NCBI GenBank assembly: GCA_963682025.1
Contig: OY821521.1
Location: forward strand, 167,086,709-167,150,708
Source of the DNA: Cordilura impudica
Taxonomy: Eukaryota > Arthropoda > Insecta > Diptera > Scathophagidae
Reading direction: 5' to 3'
Length of the DNA: 64,000 bases
Part shown: positions 34,301 to 43,774 of the stretch, piece by piece
How positions within the stretch are numbered: position 1 is the first letter of the stretch
Layout: each line of letters starts with the position of its first letter
Notes under the pieces: generated by a model
Seen by the model: the letters and a program-made list of their open reading frames with translations, nothing else
The model's database searches: none
What the model was told of the DNA's origin: nothing
Made by a program: the position numbers and the translations under genes

Positions 34301-34608
34301 AAAACAAAAAATCGAAAATTGGGGCATAGGATCGCTTAATGAACATAATGATTTTTGTAACCAATAGAATACAAAAAAAAAATATATTTTGTGATATTAA
34401 GTCATTTTGGCTCAAATCTGCACTTAGTGAGTTTTACCTGTCAACCGACGATATGATATAGAATATAGTTAAATATATTAAATATTACTAATGTAATAAA
34501 ACATAACTTAATTTTGTCTTTTATATATCATGTAAGATTGAATAAAACTTTCATAAAATTAGGGGTTACGTTTATTTGGTCAAATATTTGCGTAGTCTGA
34601 ACGCACCT
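31329..34608 (-). mobile_element. 3.28-kb DNA transposon with 50-bp inverted repeats and TTA duplication
   Basis: The left end AGGTGCGTTCAGACTACGCA continues as a perfect inverted match with the right end for about 50 bp (31329-31377 and 34561-34608). A second inverted block, ACTCACTAAGTG with TCGTCGG, lies at about 31424-31459 and 34428-34457. TTA flanks both ends (31326-31328, 34609-34611). The inner part encodes, on the minus strand, a broken protein described separately. The insertion lies inside the 1.7-kb repeat, whose other copy (6116-7795) lacks it. TTA duplications suggest PIF/Harbinger, but the protein does not look like the usual Harbinger pair, so the superfamily is left open. Confidence 0.9.
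31768..33862 (-). pseudogene. Transposase-like protein of the D-CGGQN-N type, broken
   Basis: Read on the minus strand, pieces lie in order. First come acidic N-terminal segments (33862-33431). Next is a cysteine block HIDCSECKFKC with a FWGFSDYNRQKDFI segment and a RVCAKFFEKTLCIS block (33411-32950). Then comes a SIWKMYDLY and FFKPKKDLCATC block (32903-32640). The core follows with LLCDTCGGQNRNQ and ESGHSHMECDSMHSAIE (32458-31991), and then a C-terminal tail (32010-31768). This order matches a widespread, poorly named arthropod protein group that I recall as related to Pfam DUF7869. The D, E/D and H residues in these motifs suggest an RNase-H-like DDE fold, which is inference. A frameshift near 32950, a stop in ESH*VRK near 32930 and a stop near 32560 inactivate it. 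Confidence 0.75.
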
Positions 34609-36364
34609 TTAGAATTGATATTTTCTTAAATTTGAATGGAAAATTTAAAAGATAAAAAAAATGTCAAGAGTATTAATGCTTTAGTAACTATAAACAATTT
34701 TTAAAAATTATATGTAATCGCAATCAGATATTTATTAGGTAAATCAGAATAATAATTTTATATATCTATGTAGAACTGTTTTGAAAGCAAAAAAAAAAAA
34801 AAACTAATTGATGAACTCGGTAACTCTATTTTGTAAACACAACAAAAAGTTAATATGCCAAAATTAAAATCATATTTGTAAAAGAATAATGGAAAATCGT
34901 ATGAAATAAAAGACCAGCCCTGTGTATACTCTTAACATTGTTGTGTTTGATATCCAATTGAAAATGTAGACATTCATGTTAAAATAGAAATAACGATTGC
35001 AAAGCTAATCAGAAAAAAAATGTGGCGCCACCTACTGTGGCATAGCAACACTGAGCAAAATGAAGTTTGATATCTAATTGAAAATGTTGACATTCATGTT
35101 AATATAGAAATAACGATTGCAAAGCTAATTAGAAAAAAAATTGTGGCGCCACCTACTGTGGCATACACTAAGCAAAATGAAGTGACACTCTGTTTGTTAA
35201 TACAAAAGAAATGTATTTTCCCTAAAACAAAATACATATTGGAGAATTTTATATAAATAAAATAATATAAAGATTTATTTGTAACATGCGGTTATTGAGA
35301 ATAAAAATACATATATAGAATATATGTATATTATTTTATTATTTATTATATGTACATAAGTATGTATGTGTAAATATTACACAAATAAAATACATCATGA
35401 AAAGTTATTGTTGTTGATTTTCTTTAAATAAATTAATACATATTTTTTTTTTTTTTGTAAATTTACATTGTTTTTTATTTTTTATTAACAACTAGGTTGT
35501 TTAGCATTATTTGCTTTAGATGTTGGTGAATTTTTACTCCCTTTATATTAACTCGTTGTGACTGCTTGTCTGCTTGTCGACAAAATTTTGGTTCGATTTT
35601 TAACCCCTTTCACGTGTGCCAATCGATGTGAAATTTTGCAGACAGGCTCGTGGCTATGACAAAAATTATCTAACAAATTTTTTTAGTGGTGCCAAAACAA
35701 TGGAAACTTTAAAATTTTTCTACCAGATTTGATAAAAAAAATGTACAAAGGGTTAGTTTTTATTATATTATTACCACAACGACCACAAAAATAACAAGTG
35801 CAGCTATGACATCAATACAACATTTAGAATAACAACAAGAACTATACAGAAACATATATTTTTCATTTTTTCTTTAATTCTTCAGTGATTTCTCGGGACC
35901 TAGTCAAACGGTTTTCATGATTTTTCAAACAGAAACCTTCTCATGATGTTATTCAATCATTCTCACTAAAAATGAGCTCACCAGTTAACCTATTGAGGTC
36001 GTGATCGTGACAAGAACAACATAGACAAAGCATATTTTTTCAAGACTTTTTTTACTTCTTCATTCAATTCTAGGGACCTAATCAACCGATTCGGACGCTT
36101 TTAAATACCAAACTTCTCAGGATGTTAATGAATCATTTTTATGCCAACGAGCACCCTAGCTGACCGATTGAAGCCGTCATCGTGATTTCCACAGACGGAC
36201 AGACGGGCAGACGGATAGACGAACATCGCTATATCAACTCCTCTTGTTATAAGGATCACAAATATATGTATATATTTTATAGGGTGCAACATTTTTTTTC
36301 TAATTATAACAAATGGAGTGACAAACTTAAATATACCCTCTGCACACTGGGGTGTAGGGTATAA
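34609..36364 (-). repeat. 1.7-kb repeat, inverted partner of 6116-7795
   Basis: Runs from the transposon junction to GGTGTAGGGTATAAAA and matches 6116-7650 in inverted orientation. It includes the (GACR)n block at about 36190-36225 and the mini-me end GCACACTGGGGTGTAGGGTA. Unlike the other copy, it carries a tandem duplication of about 120 bp (34946-35066 and 35067-35183) around GTGGCGCCACCTACTGTGGC. The continuation on the far side of the transposon is at about 31240-31328. Confidence 0.8.
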
Positions 36365-36729
36365 AAAAATAAATGAAATATTTTCCATATGCTTAGTTGC
36401 ACTGTGAACATTTTCGGAGTCATTGTTTGGGGGTGAGAAATTCTGAGTCAGAGTGAAAGTACTAGGCCAAATCCCCCAAAGGGTTTGGGATATTTAGGCC
36501 AAACTTTTTTTTTTATAACCTTTTCAATTTTTTCCTTATCTTGATGCTTGGTTGCTTAGTTTTTGAGCTATAATATTCTGGCAACGCCGGTGTGAGAAGA
36601 CGTCAAAATTTGAAGTGTTCATTGTCGGAAGTTTTAAAATAAAAGTTTTATTATTAAAACCCGGTTTTATTTAAATAAAGCGGTTAAATCATATTTATAA
36701 AAGCATCAGTGTTCTGAACAAATTAAAGG

Positions 36730-37715
36730 ATGCCTCCAAAATCTCGTCAAAGTTTAAATAAAAAGAAAATTATTTGTCGCCAATGTCAATTGCAAGTATT
36801 AGAAGAAGAGGACTCAATTCAATGTGATGCTTCTGAAAAAACCCTCCACTCAGTTTGTACGAAGCTTGATAAAAGAGAATATGAAAAACTCATGAATAAT
36901 ACAACTTTAAACTATGAGTGCCAGTTTTGCGATGGTAGTAGTGAGAATTCATCAGTGTCAAATGATTTGTTAGAGATAAAAACAAAACTACAACAATTGG
37001 ATCAGCTGGATGAAATGACAAAAACAATTCAGTTTATGTCATCGCAATATGACTCAATACTAAAAGGAGTTGCCGCAAACAAAAAAAAAAAATCGATTGT
37101 TTAATTAAGGGAAGAAGTTAGTTCTTTAAAATCTTCAATTAAATTTTTAAATGATGGTCGAGTTAAAAACGACTGTATAGTGATGATACAAAGAAAGCTA
37201 TTGATGTTGTTGTTGAGATTGTTGGAAAAATTGGTGCAGAGGTTGTTGCTGATCAAATAGATGATGCTTATTTTTTACCTAATAAAAAGAATAATAAAAA
37301 TAAAGCAAGTAATAAAAATGAATCAAAAGATAAAAAATCAATTGTTGTAAAGTTTGCCAGGAAAACTTACAAGGAAAAGATTATGGCTGGAAAATCGAAT
37401 CTTAAAACCGATGAGTCGTTACAAAATGTTTTTATAAACGATTTTTTAAGCAGAGATACGATGGAGCTTTACAATCATGCAAAATGTGTCAAAGCCGTTG
37501 GCTATAAATTTGTTTTTGCAAGAGGCGGTAAAGTTTTTATAAGAAAGGATGAAAATTCCAGAGTTGTTGGTATAAAATCAAAGGATGAAATCGATAAGGT
37601 TCTCTTGAAGTCATCGCAAGGAGGTGTATCAACAGTAAGGAGAGCTCGTATTGCTGTCGTTGATTCTGACATATCACATGCTGAAGATGGCAATACATTT
37701 ATGTCACCAGTTTAA
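36730..37715 (+). pseudogene. LINE ORF1: PHD-like finger plus Baculo-FP-like domain, frameshifted
   Basis: The first frame (36730-37104, 124 residues) has CRQC, IQCD, HSVC and CQFC cysteine/histidine pairs spaced like a C4HC3 PHD finger. A glutamine-rich probable coiled coil of about 40 residues follows. A frameshift near 37100 leads to a lysine/asparagine-rich linker and then 37383-37715. That last part holds LKTDESLQNVFINDFLS and a YKFVFARGGKVFIRKDE block that resembles the baculovirus FP-like domain of many insect LINE ORF1 proteins. ORF1 proteins bind the element RNA. This copy is broken by frame changes between 37075 and 37383, while its C-terminal frame remains open. Confidence 0.75.
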
Positions 37716-37835
37716 ATATTTAGATGAGTATGATAAAATGTTTTAAATATTTTTCTATTTTTTTGTTTGTAATGAATAATTCAAACTACTTTTTAAACTT
37801 AAACTCATATAATAATAATATTTCAAGAATAAATT

Positions 37836-38530
37836 TCAATATGTTCAATTTAATTTCTGTAAACGTAAGAAGTGTTTCTTCGATATCAAAATTTAACAAA
37901 TTTAAATTGCTTTTGAGCCAATTTCATAAACTTCCTGATGTAATTGCAGTCCAGGAATCTTGGTTTAGCAGTGAATGTATTAATTTATATTCGATTCCTG
38001 GTTATAATGCTGTTCATTGTTGTCGTGCTGATGGGTATGGTGGAGTTTCCATGTATATAATTCAAATTTAAGCCATAAAGTTGTGCTGAGTCGCAGTGAA
38101 CAATTTTTAGAGTTGGTTGTGGTTGAGCTGCCTGGGTTAGTTTTTTGACAATAAACCTCTACAAGTAATTTCATTGTACAGATCCCAGAAATGTTCTTTT
38201 GAACATTTTTGCAGCCAGTTGGAAAATATTCTTCAAGAATTGGAAAATAAACCGTGTGTTGTCATTGGAGATTTTAATGTAGATTTACTGGTCAATAACT
38301 CTTGCAGTAGAAATTTAAAGAATATTTTCCGTGAATATGATTTAGATCAATCGCATAACCTAGTTACCAGGCCGTTAAGTCAAACGTCTATAGATTGGGT
38401 ATTTGGAAATTTGTCTGAACTTATGACTGTTTATGCAATAGAGAATAAACTTACAGATCACAATATAATAAGTTGCAATCTTAGAATAAATGTAAACCGT
38501 AATGAAAGCATAACAAAAACCTGGTACTAG
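37836..38530 (+). pseudogene. LINE APE-type endonuclease, broken
   Basis: The domain begins with NLISVNVRSV (37838) and continues with PDVIAVQESW, which contains the catalytic glutamate. A stop near 38070 and a frame change follow. Then CVVIGDFNVDL (about 38258) and the final LTDHNIISC block (about 38450) supply the other conserved APE motifs. These residues nick target DNA to prime reverse transcription. The copy has at least one frameshift and lacks the reverse transcriptase that should follow. Confidence 0.8.
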
Positions 38531-39064
38531 TTTGACTATGAACAGTTCGGAATATTGCTTGACAGAAGTTTGTTTTCGAACAGTAATTTTGATAGTCCTT
38601 CGCAACACTGCAAAAAATTAATGGATGAAATTTCTTTAGCAGCTTCACAGTGTACTTCAACAACTACAACTACAGTAAATATACGATAAAAAATAACACC
38701 TTGGATAAATATGAACCTGTTTAAATCTTTTTATAAATAAAAATTCAATTTCTTTTTTATTTTTTTTCTCATATGTAAATAATTTTCAATATGTAAATAT
38801 GTAGCATGAACACAATGTAAATATAACTAGTTGCCTACTAGCCTCTTTAATGCCAATTTTGGTGCTGAGGCGCGTACTTAATATGTATAAATACTATTTT
38901 TGAATAAAAATTATTAATAAAAGAAAAAAAAAAAAAAACTCGAAACCCATTGGCGATTCCTCCATTCATTCTACAGCAAAAAGTTTCAGCAAATCAAGAT
39001 GGACTAATTTTATCGAATTAAATCTTAATTTTTTCCCCGTTTCTTCTAATAAATTTTGTGAATA

Positions 39065-41433
39065 CAGTAGACGCTCGCAAATTAGAGCTTTCAGTAATTA
39101 GAACGTCCAGAAATTAGAATCAATGTTTGCAATACATTAAACGCTCTGAAATTCGAATTTAAAATTCTAATTTCTGAGCGTTTTTTTTTTTGTTATTTGA
39201 ATACACAGGAAATCCACAATTTATTTTTATTCTGTTTGAATAAAGTAAAACTAAAAAGGGGAATCACCAAATTATATATGTTTTTCCCTATTTGTTTTTT
39301 TTGTCGCATTTATGTACATTTTTGGCTAGTTTATTTGTGAAATTTGATACGCGTGTACATATTATTTGGCAGTCTCTATTAAATAGTGAAAGTGTATCAT
39401 TTAACATGTTAAATACACGTAAAAAAAACACTTTATCATTGGAAACTAAAGTCAAAATATTAGAAAAGCTTGACAAAGGCGTTCAAGGGAACCGGTTAGC
39501 CCTAGATTTTAATGTGACAACATCTTCAATCAGCTACATCAAATCACATAGAACAGCAATATTAAATGCTGTTTCAAACACATATCAGGAGGCAAACAAT
39601 AAATCTTTGCACAGCGCTGAATATCCAAAAATGGAAAGTCGTCTGTATGAGTGGTTTTTAAATCAACGAGAAAAAAAGTGTACATTGACTGGGCCAATAT
39701 TAAAAGAGAAAGCTAAACAAATATTTAGAGAGGAATATCCCGATAAAGATGAAAATGCATTCCGGGCAAGTGATGGATGGTTTACCAAATTTAAGAAGCG
39801 ACACGGTATCCGTTTTTTAAAAATTTGTGGCGAGATTCTTTCCAGTGATGTTGCTTCAGTCACTCCTTTTATTCATCGATATCGTGCAAAGATCGCTGAG
39901 ATGGGTTTAATGGAGTCACAAATATATAATGTCGACGAAACCGGATTATTTTTTCGTTGTCTACCAGACAGAACCTATGTCTCTGCTTTTGAAAAAAACG
40001 CCCCTGGACATAAAATTCAAAAAGACAGAATTTCAGTCCTACTTGGTGCAAACTCTGATGGATCACACAAATTAGTTCCATTGGTAATTGGAAAAGCAAA
40101 AAAACCCAGGTGTTTTAAAAATTTCAATAATCCTCTGCATTACAACTTTTCAAAAAATGCTTGGATGACTTCTCGGATTTTTCACGAATGGTTTCACGGA
40201 ATATTTATTAAAGAGGTAAACAAAAATATTGATTTCAGGTTCAGTACATAATTTTAAAATTTTTTTCAATTGACAGGTGATCCGCTTTTCTCAGGAAAAT
40301 AATTTGCCTCCGAAAGCTATTTTGCTTATAGATAATTGCTCCGCTCATACACCCATTGAGAAACTTAAAAGTGACGATGGAAACATAGTTGCCTTATTCT
40401 TTCCACCAAATGTGACAGCAGCTTTACAACCAATGGATCAAAACCCTATTAAGTTAACAAAGCTCAATTATAGAAGTATGTTTCTTTCTCAGTTAGTAAT
40501 TGCTGACGGAGGTGAACTGAAGAATCATTTGAAATCCCATTCGATCCGCAATGCTATATTATTACTGAAACAAGCTTGGGATGCGGTACCACAAAGTGTT
40601 ATGAAGAAATCTTGGTCAAAGTTGTCCAATTGGGACTCGAACCAATACGACAGCGACGATGACGTGCCAATAGCACAATTGTTGCAAATAGATCAGGGCT
40701 GCAACGAAGTTGTTCAGATGACTCAAGCTCTTTTAAAAGAAATAGCTCCCAACGATTGCATCGGTATAGAAGACATCGGCAGATGGAATGAAGATATGTT
40801 TGATGACGGGTCTGTTTATGTTCTCAGTAGCGATGGTGAGTCTTCAGATAGCAGCGAAGACGACGTTGTTGCAGTATCATCAGTTGTCTCTAATACTATA
40901 GCCATTGAAAGCGTAAATAATTTAATAAAATGGTGCAATAACAGTGAATTGTTTTCAACTAAGCACATTAGTAATCTTTTGGCTCTCCGACATGATATTT
41001 CGGACTTAAAGAAACCAAAAAAACAAACAAATATAACTGATTATATGTCAAACAAAGATTAGTTGTTAACTTAGCCATTGTTTAATTTTAATTGTTTATT
41101 TTTTTTTAAATACAGTTTTTTAGTTTTTAATTAAAAAAAATACATGTGATGTAATTGGACTGCATTGCTATGTTTTGTTGCCATTCGTTTTTTTTATATT
41201 CATATTTTTAATTTAAAAAAATACATTTGATGTATTGGACTGAATTGTTGTGTTTTGTTTTCTTGTTTTTATCAAATAAAATTGAATTAAAAAATATTAA
41301 AAAGAGTTTTATTTAAGTTTTTGGAAGTAAATTTACTCAATTTTTTTCAAAAAAAAACGTCCAGAAATTAGAATAATTCAGAAATTAGAATTGCCTCAAA
41401 AACAAAGCGGTTCTAATTTGCGAGCGTCTACTG
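39065..41433 (+). mobile_element. Tigger/pogo DNA transposon, apparently complete
   Basis: The 2369-bp element is flanked by TA (39063-39064 and 41434-41435), the usual Tc1/mariner/pogo target duplication. Both ends read CAGTAGACGCTCGCAAATTA plus GA inward, a perfect 22-bp inverted repeat. Subterminal AAATTAGAA motifs recur at both ends (39108, 39121 and 41361, 41384), and are probable transposase binding sites. One transposase gene fills the interior. The flanks are LINE-tail DNA on the left and a GTCY repeat on the right. Confidence 0.95.
39406..41062 (+). CDS. Tigger/pogo-family transposase, possibly functional
   Basis: Two open exons, 39406-40215 (270 codons) and 40277-41062 (261 codons plus stop), join in phase 0 across a 61-nt GT-AG intron (40216-40276) with a pyrimidine-rich acceptor. 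Without splicing the frame shifts and stops within 12 codons. The 531-residue product has a CENP-B/psq-type helix-turn-helix (about residues 9-52), a Tc5/CENP-B second DNA-binding domain (about 70-135, including ASDGWFTKFKKRHGI) and a DDE_1 catalytic domain. The three aspartates are in NVDETG (D177), LLIDNCSAH (D289) and QPMDQ (D324), 34 residues between the last two. An acidic tail follows. The enzyme would cut and paste elements ending in CAGTAGACGCTC. The ATG at 39406 is chosen because the HTH begins just after it. The frame is open farther upstream to 39292. AATAAA lies at 41275-41280. The splice is inferred. Confidence 0.9.
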
Positions 41434-41475
41434 TAACATAACAAATTAAAGTGATGTGTACGTATGAGTGATATT

Positions 41476-42236
41476 TATACCCTATACCACTATGTGGTTT
41501 GGGTATAATGACTTTGTGCTGCTGTTTGTAACAACCAAAAATATTTGACCTAGACCCATCTTTAATTATACCGATCGAATCAGAATCACTTTCTGAGTTG
41601 ATTTAACAATGTCCGTCCGTCCGTCCGTCCGTCTGTGTGTCCATGTAAAGCTTGTAATCAAACTGCAGGTCGCAAATATGAATATATTTTGATGAAATTT
41701 GGTATATAAGCCTTCATCGGCCATGGGATGAACGCTATTGAAATTGGTGAGAATCGGTCCATGTTCAGACCTAGCCCCCATACAAATTACCCATATGAAA
41801 TCGACATAAATTGCCATAAGATCCAAATTGTCATATAGATCTTACTCAAATTGGGTTTGTATGCGTTCATTACATGCACTAATGAGTAGTCCAAAAATGA
41901 TCCCGATCTTCACTTAAATCTATTAAAAAGCAAAAATATTGCACTGATTCTTCTCAAATTTTGTTTGTATATATATTTGCAAAATACAAGAGACTTTACC
42001 AAACATGATCAGGATCGGTCCATTTTTGGACCTAGTCCCTTTATAGATATAGCATCCGATGTGAACTTTTTCATATCTGCAGCCGAAAAAATTAATAAAA
42101 ATCCCACTCAAATTTGGTTTTTGCTTATTTTCAATGTCCAGTTAGTTGGGCCTAAGAGATAGGGTTTCTAAACGCATGGTATAGGGTATCGTATAGTCGG
42201 TCTAGACCGACTATAATTTTCTTACTTGTTTTAGTA
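41476..42236 (+). mobile_element. DINE-1/mini-me-like repeat, family A, copy 3 (with hairpin end)
   Basis: Starts ATACCCTATACCACTATGTG, has (GTCY)n at about 41609-41640, and ends GGTATAGGGTATCG, a perfect palindrome TATAGTCGGTCTAGACCGAC (continuing TATA), then ATTTTCTTACTTGTT. This copy, with 56073-56880, shows the complete element of about 760-810 bp: inner inverted GGTATAGGGTAT boxes at both ends and a strong hairpin at one end only. The asymmetric hairpin fits Helentron-like non-autonomous elements. Confidence 0.8.
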
Positions 42237-42640
42237 TTAAATTAAACATTTATTTTTCTATTTTTTACATGGATGTATTAATAAAAATTATTTATTTAGA
42301 ACTTAGCTATAATTTTGCTGAAGAATGAAATAATAAATCACCAATGGATTTTGAGTTGTAGCTGCAGAACTAAATAAATATATAAGCCCATTAAAGTAAG
42401 TTTAGCTTGAGAATGACAAGCTCTTTGGATGTTTTACTGTACTGCCCCAGTACATTCACCCTGACGTGGAATGTCTCATCCCCCAGAATGGCTGTTGTAT
42501 TGTGCGAGTAAATCGACGTAAACTTTCCAAATAGATAACTGAAATCAATACTGAGTAGCACTTAATAAGCGCATTTCCAACATATGAATATTGAATTTTT
42601 ACCAAAATTACCAACTAGCTCTGAAACTTTTAGAATTTTT
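42237..42640. other. Spacer, possible end of the Tc1 relic
   Basis: No gene seen. CAGTACATTCACCCTGACGT at about 42450 could be an inverted-repeat end of the adjacent Tc1-like relic, but the opposite end was not found. Confidence 0.35.
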
Positions 42641-42647
42641 TTCATTA

Positions 42648-43112
42648 TTTGATTATATTTTATATTCATCAATGTGAGCATCTCCATTTCGAATAAATTC
42701 ACGACATAGTCTTGGCATCATTTGAATAAATTTTTTTAAAGTTTCTCGAGTGATCAGGTTCCATGCATCCTACAGTTTATTCCACGGGTCTTCGACAGGT
42801 AGTTCGAACCTTTCTGTTCAATTTATCTCACAGTAACTCTATAGGATTGAGGTCGCATGACTGTGTTGGCCAATGCGTAACCTAACAGGCTCCAGCTGTT
42901 TACTGGGTCTCCAAATACTGCGTACAAATCTTTGCTGCACAATTCTTAAACCAGTCACCATTGCACGATCTTCCAGGATAGTTTTGTGCTGGGTTTTATC
43001 GAGAATTCCATCATTATGGGACATCCCACGTGTTTGACTGTTGGCACTAGGCATGCATCCGATGCATGCTCTCCACCTGAGCGCCCCATAAAAACTCGTC
43101 TTTTGGATCAGT
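42648..43112 (-). pseudogene. Tc1-like transposase remnant
   Basis: On the minus strand, in shifting frames, the order of motifs matches the C-terminal half of a Tc1-family transposase. First is a LVPTVKHVGCPIM block (VPTVKHGG in the family, about 43050). Next is ILDKTQHKTILED (about 43000). The WPTQSCDLNPIE block follows (about 42870; normally WPAQSPDLNPIE, next to the last catalytic acidic residue). The end is FIQMMPRLCREFIRNGDAH (about 42690). Stops and at least three frame changes show that it is dead. The N-terminal DNA-binding part is absent. Confidence 0.8.
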
Positions 43113-43339
43113 AAAATTTTACTTGCTTGATCTAGGTAATATTAATATTTGTTTGAATGATTTTTTAAAAATTGTAATTATTAGCTAATATGAATATATT
43201 TTTTCGAGGGATTTCTTAAGATTTCCAATTTATTTCCAAGAATTTGCTAGCAATTTTTAAATAACAGAATTAAAAAAAAACCATTTTTTTTTCAAACATC
43301 CAAAATATTTCTGTACCTTAACACAGTTAAATTCAATTA

Positions 43340-43395
43340 TAACAAGAGTGTTAAATTCGGCTGTGACTAATCTTTGATATCCTCCACCTGCGTCT
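43340..43395 (-). other. Hairpin-bearing terminus, family B, decayed
   Basis: ACAAGAGTGTTAAATTCGGC and then TTTGATATCCTCCACCTG match the termini at 9180-9236 and 51627-51675, but half of the hairpin is mutated (TGTGACTAA in place of TATGCCGAA). It abuts the LINE 3' end on its inner side. Confidence 0.5.
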
Positions 43396-43715
43396 TAAAC
43401 TCAATATTACAACCAATGTTGGGTACGGCTACCACTTTAAAATTGTTTCCGATACTGAAATTTTAAAGTTTAATACCAATTAAATTTTAAGTTACTTGCT
43501 TTTCTTTTTGGCCAGTTTTTATCAACTTTCTCTTTGTAAAATATAATGTTCATGTCTTCTATAGAAAGAATTAACTACTATTTGAAAAATTTCGTTATTT
43601 TGCTCTTACTAGAGTGGCAAACCTGTGAGTTCCTTAATCACTCCATAGGACACCAATGAAGTTCATTATTTAAGGCAGCTGGCGTTATAATATCCAAAAT
43701 TTGATCCCTATAGGG
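43396..43715 (-). pseudogene. LINE 3' end, second copy (last codons plus 3' UTR)
   Basis: On the minus strand, QILDIITPAALNNELHW followed by CPME and a stop is the C-terminus of the same LINE polymerase as at 11150-12505, where the equivalent is IQDLITLAALYNEFH and an earlier stop. The 3' UTR matches 12506-12734 with shared TTCTATAGAAGACATGA and AAAGTGGTAGCCG blocks. It ends at GAGTTTAAG without any heptamer array. Only about 320 bp remain, so it is strongly 5'-truncated, as is common for LINE copies. Confidence 0.75.
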
Positions 43716-43774
43716 ATGTTTCGACACATTAGATGTTAATGTTAAAAGATTTTGCGGTAAAAATTTCCGGGCTG

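Larger units (their letters stand above)
36590..38936 (+). mobile_element. CR1/Jockey-type LINE, reverse transcriptase deleted
   Basis: An ORF1 with a PHD-like finger, an APE endonuclease region and a 3' UTR ending in A15 (about 38921-38936) are all on the plus strand. The reverse transcriptase is missing. Sequence typical of the endonuclease-to-RT linker (TPWINMNLF, about 38698) is followed within tens of bases by the 3' UTR. The 5' boundary near 36590 is inferred. Flank 36365-36590 shows nothing recognised. Confidence 0.75.

Noticed and set aside
40216..40276. Tigger transposase as two separate genes or a frameshifted pseudogene
   Set aside because: A 61-nt segment with GT and AG borders and a pyrimidine-rich acceptor restores phase 0 between two conserved parts of the catalytic domain, which is better explained by an intron.
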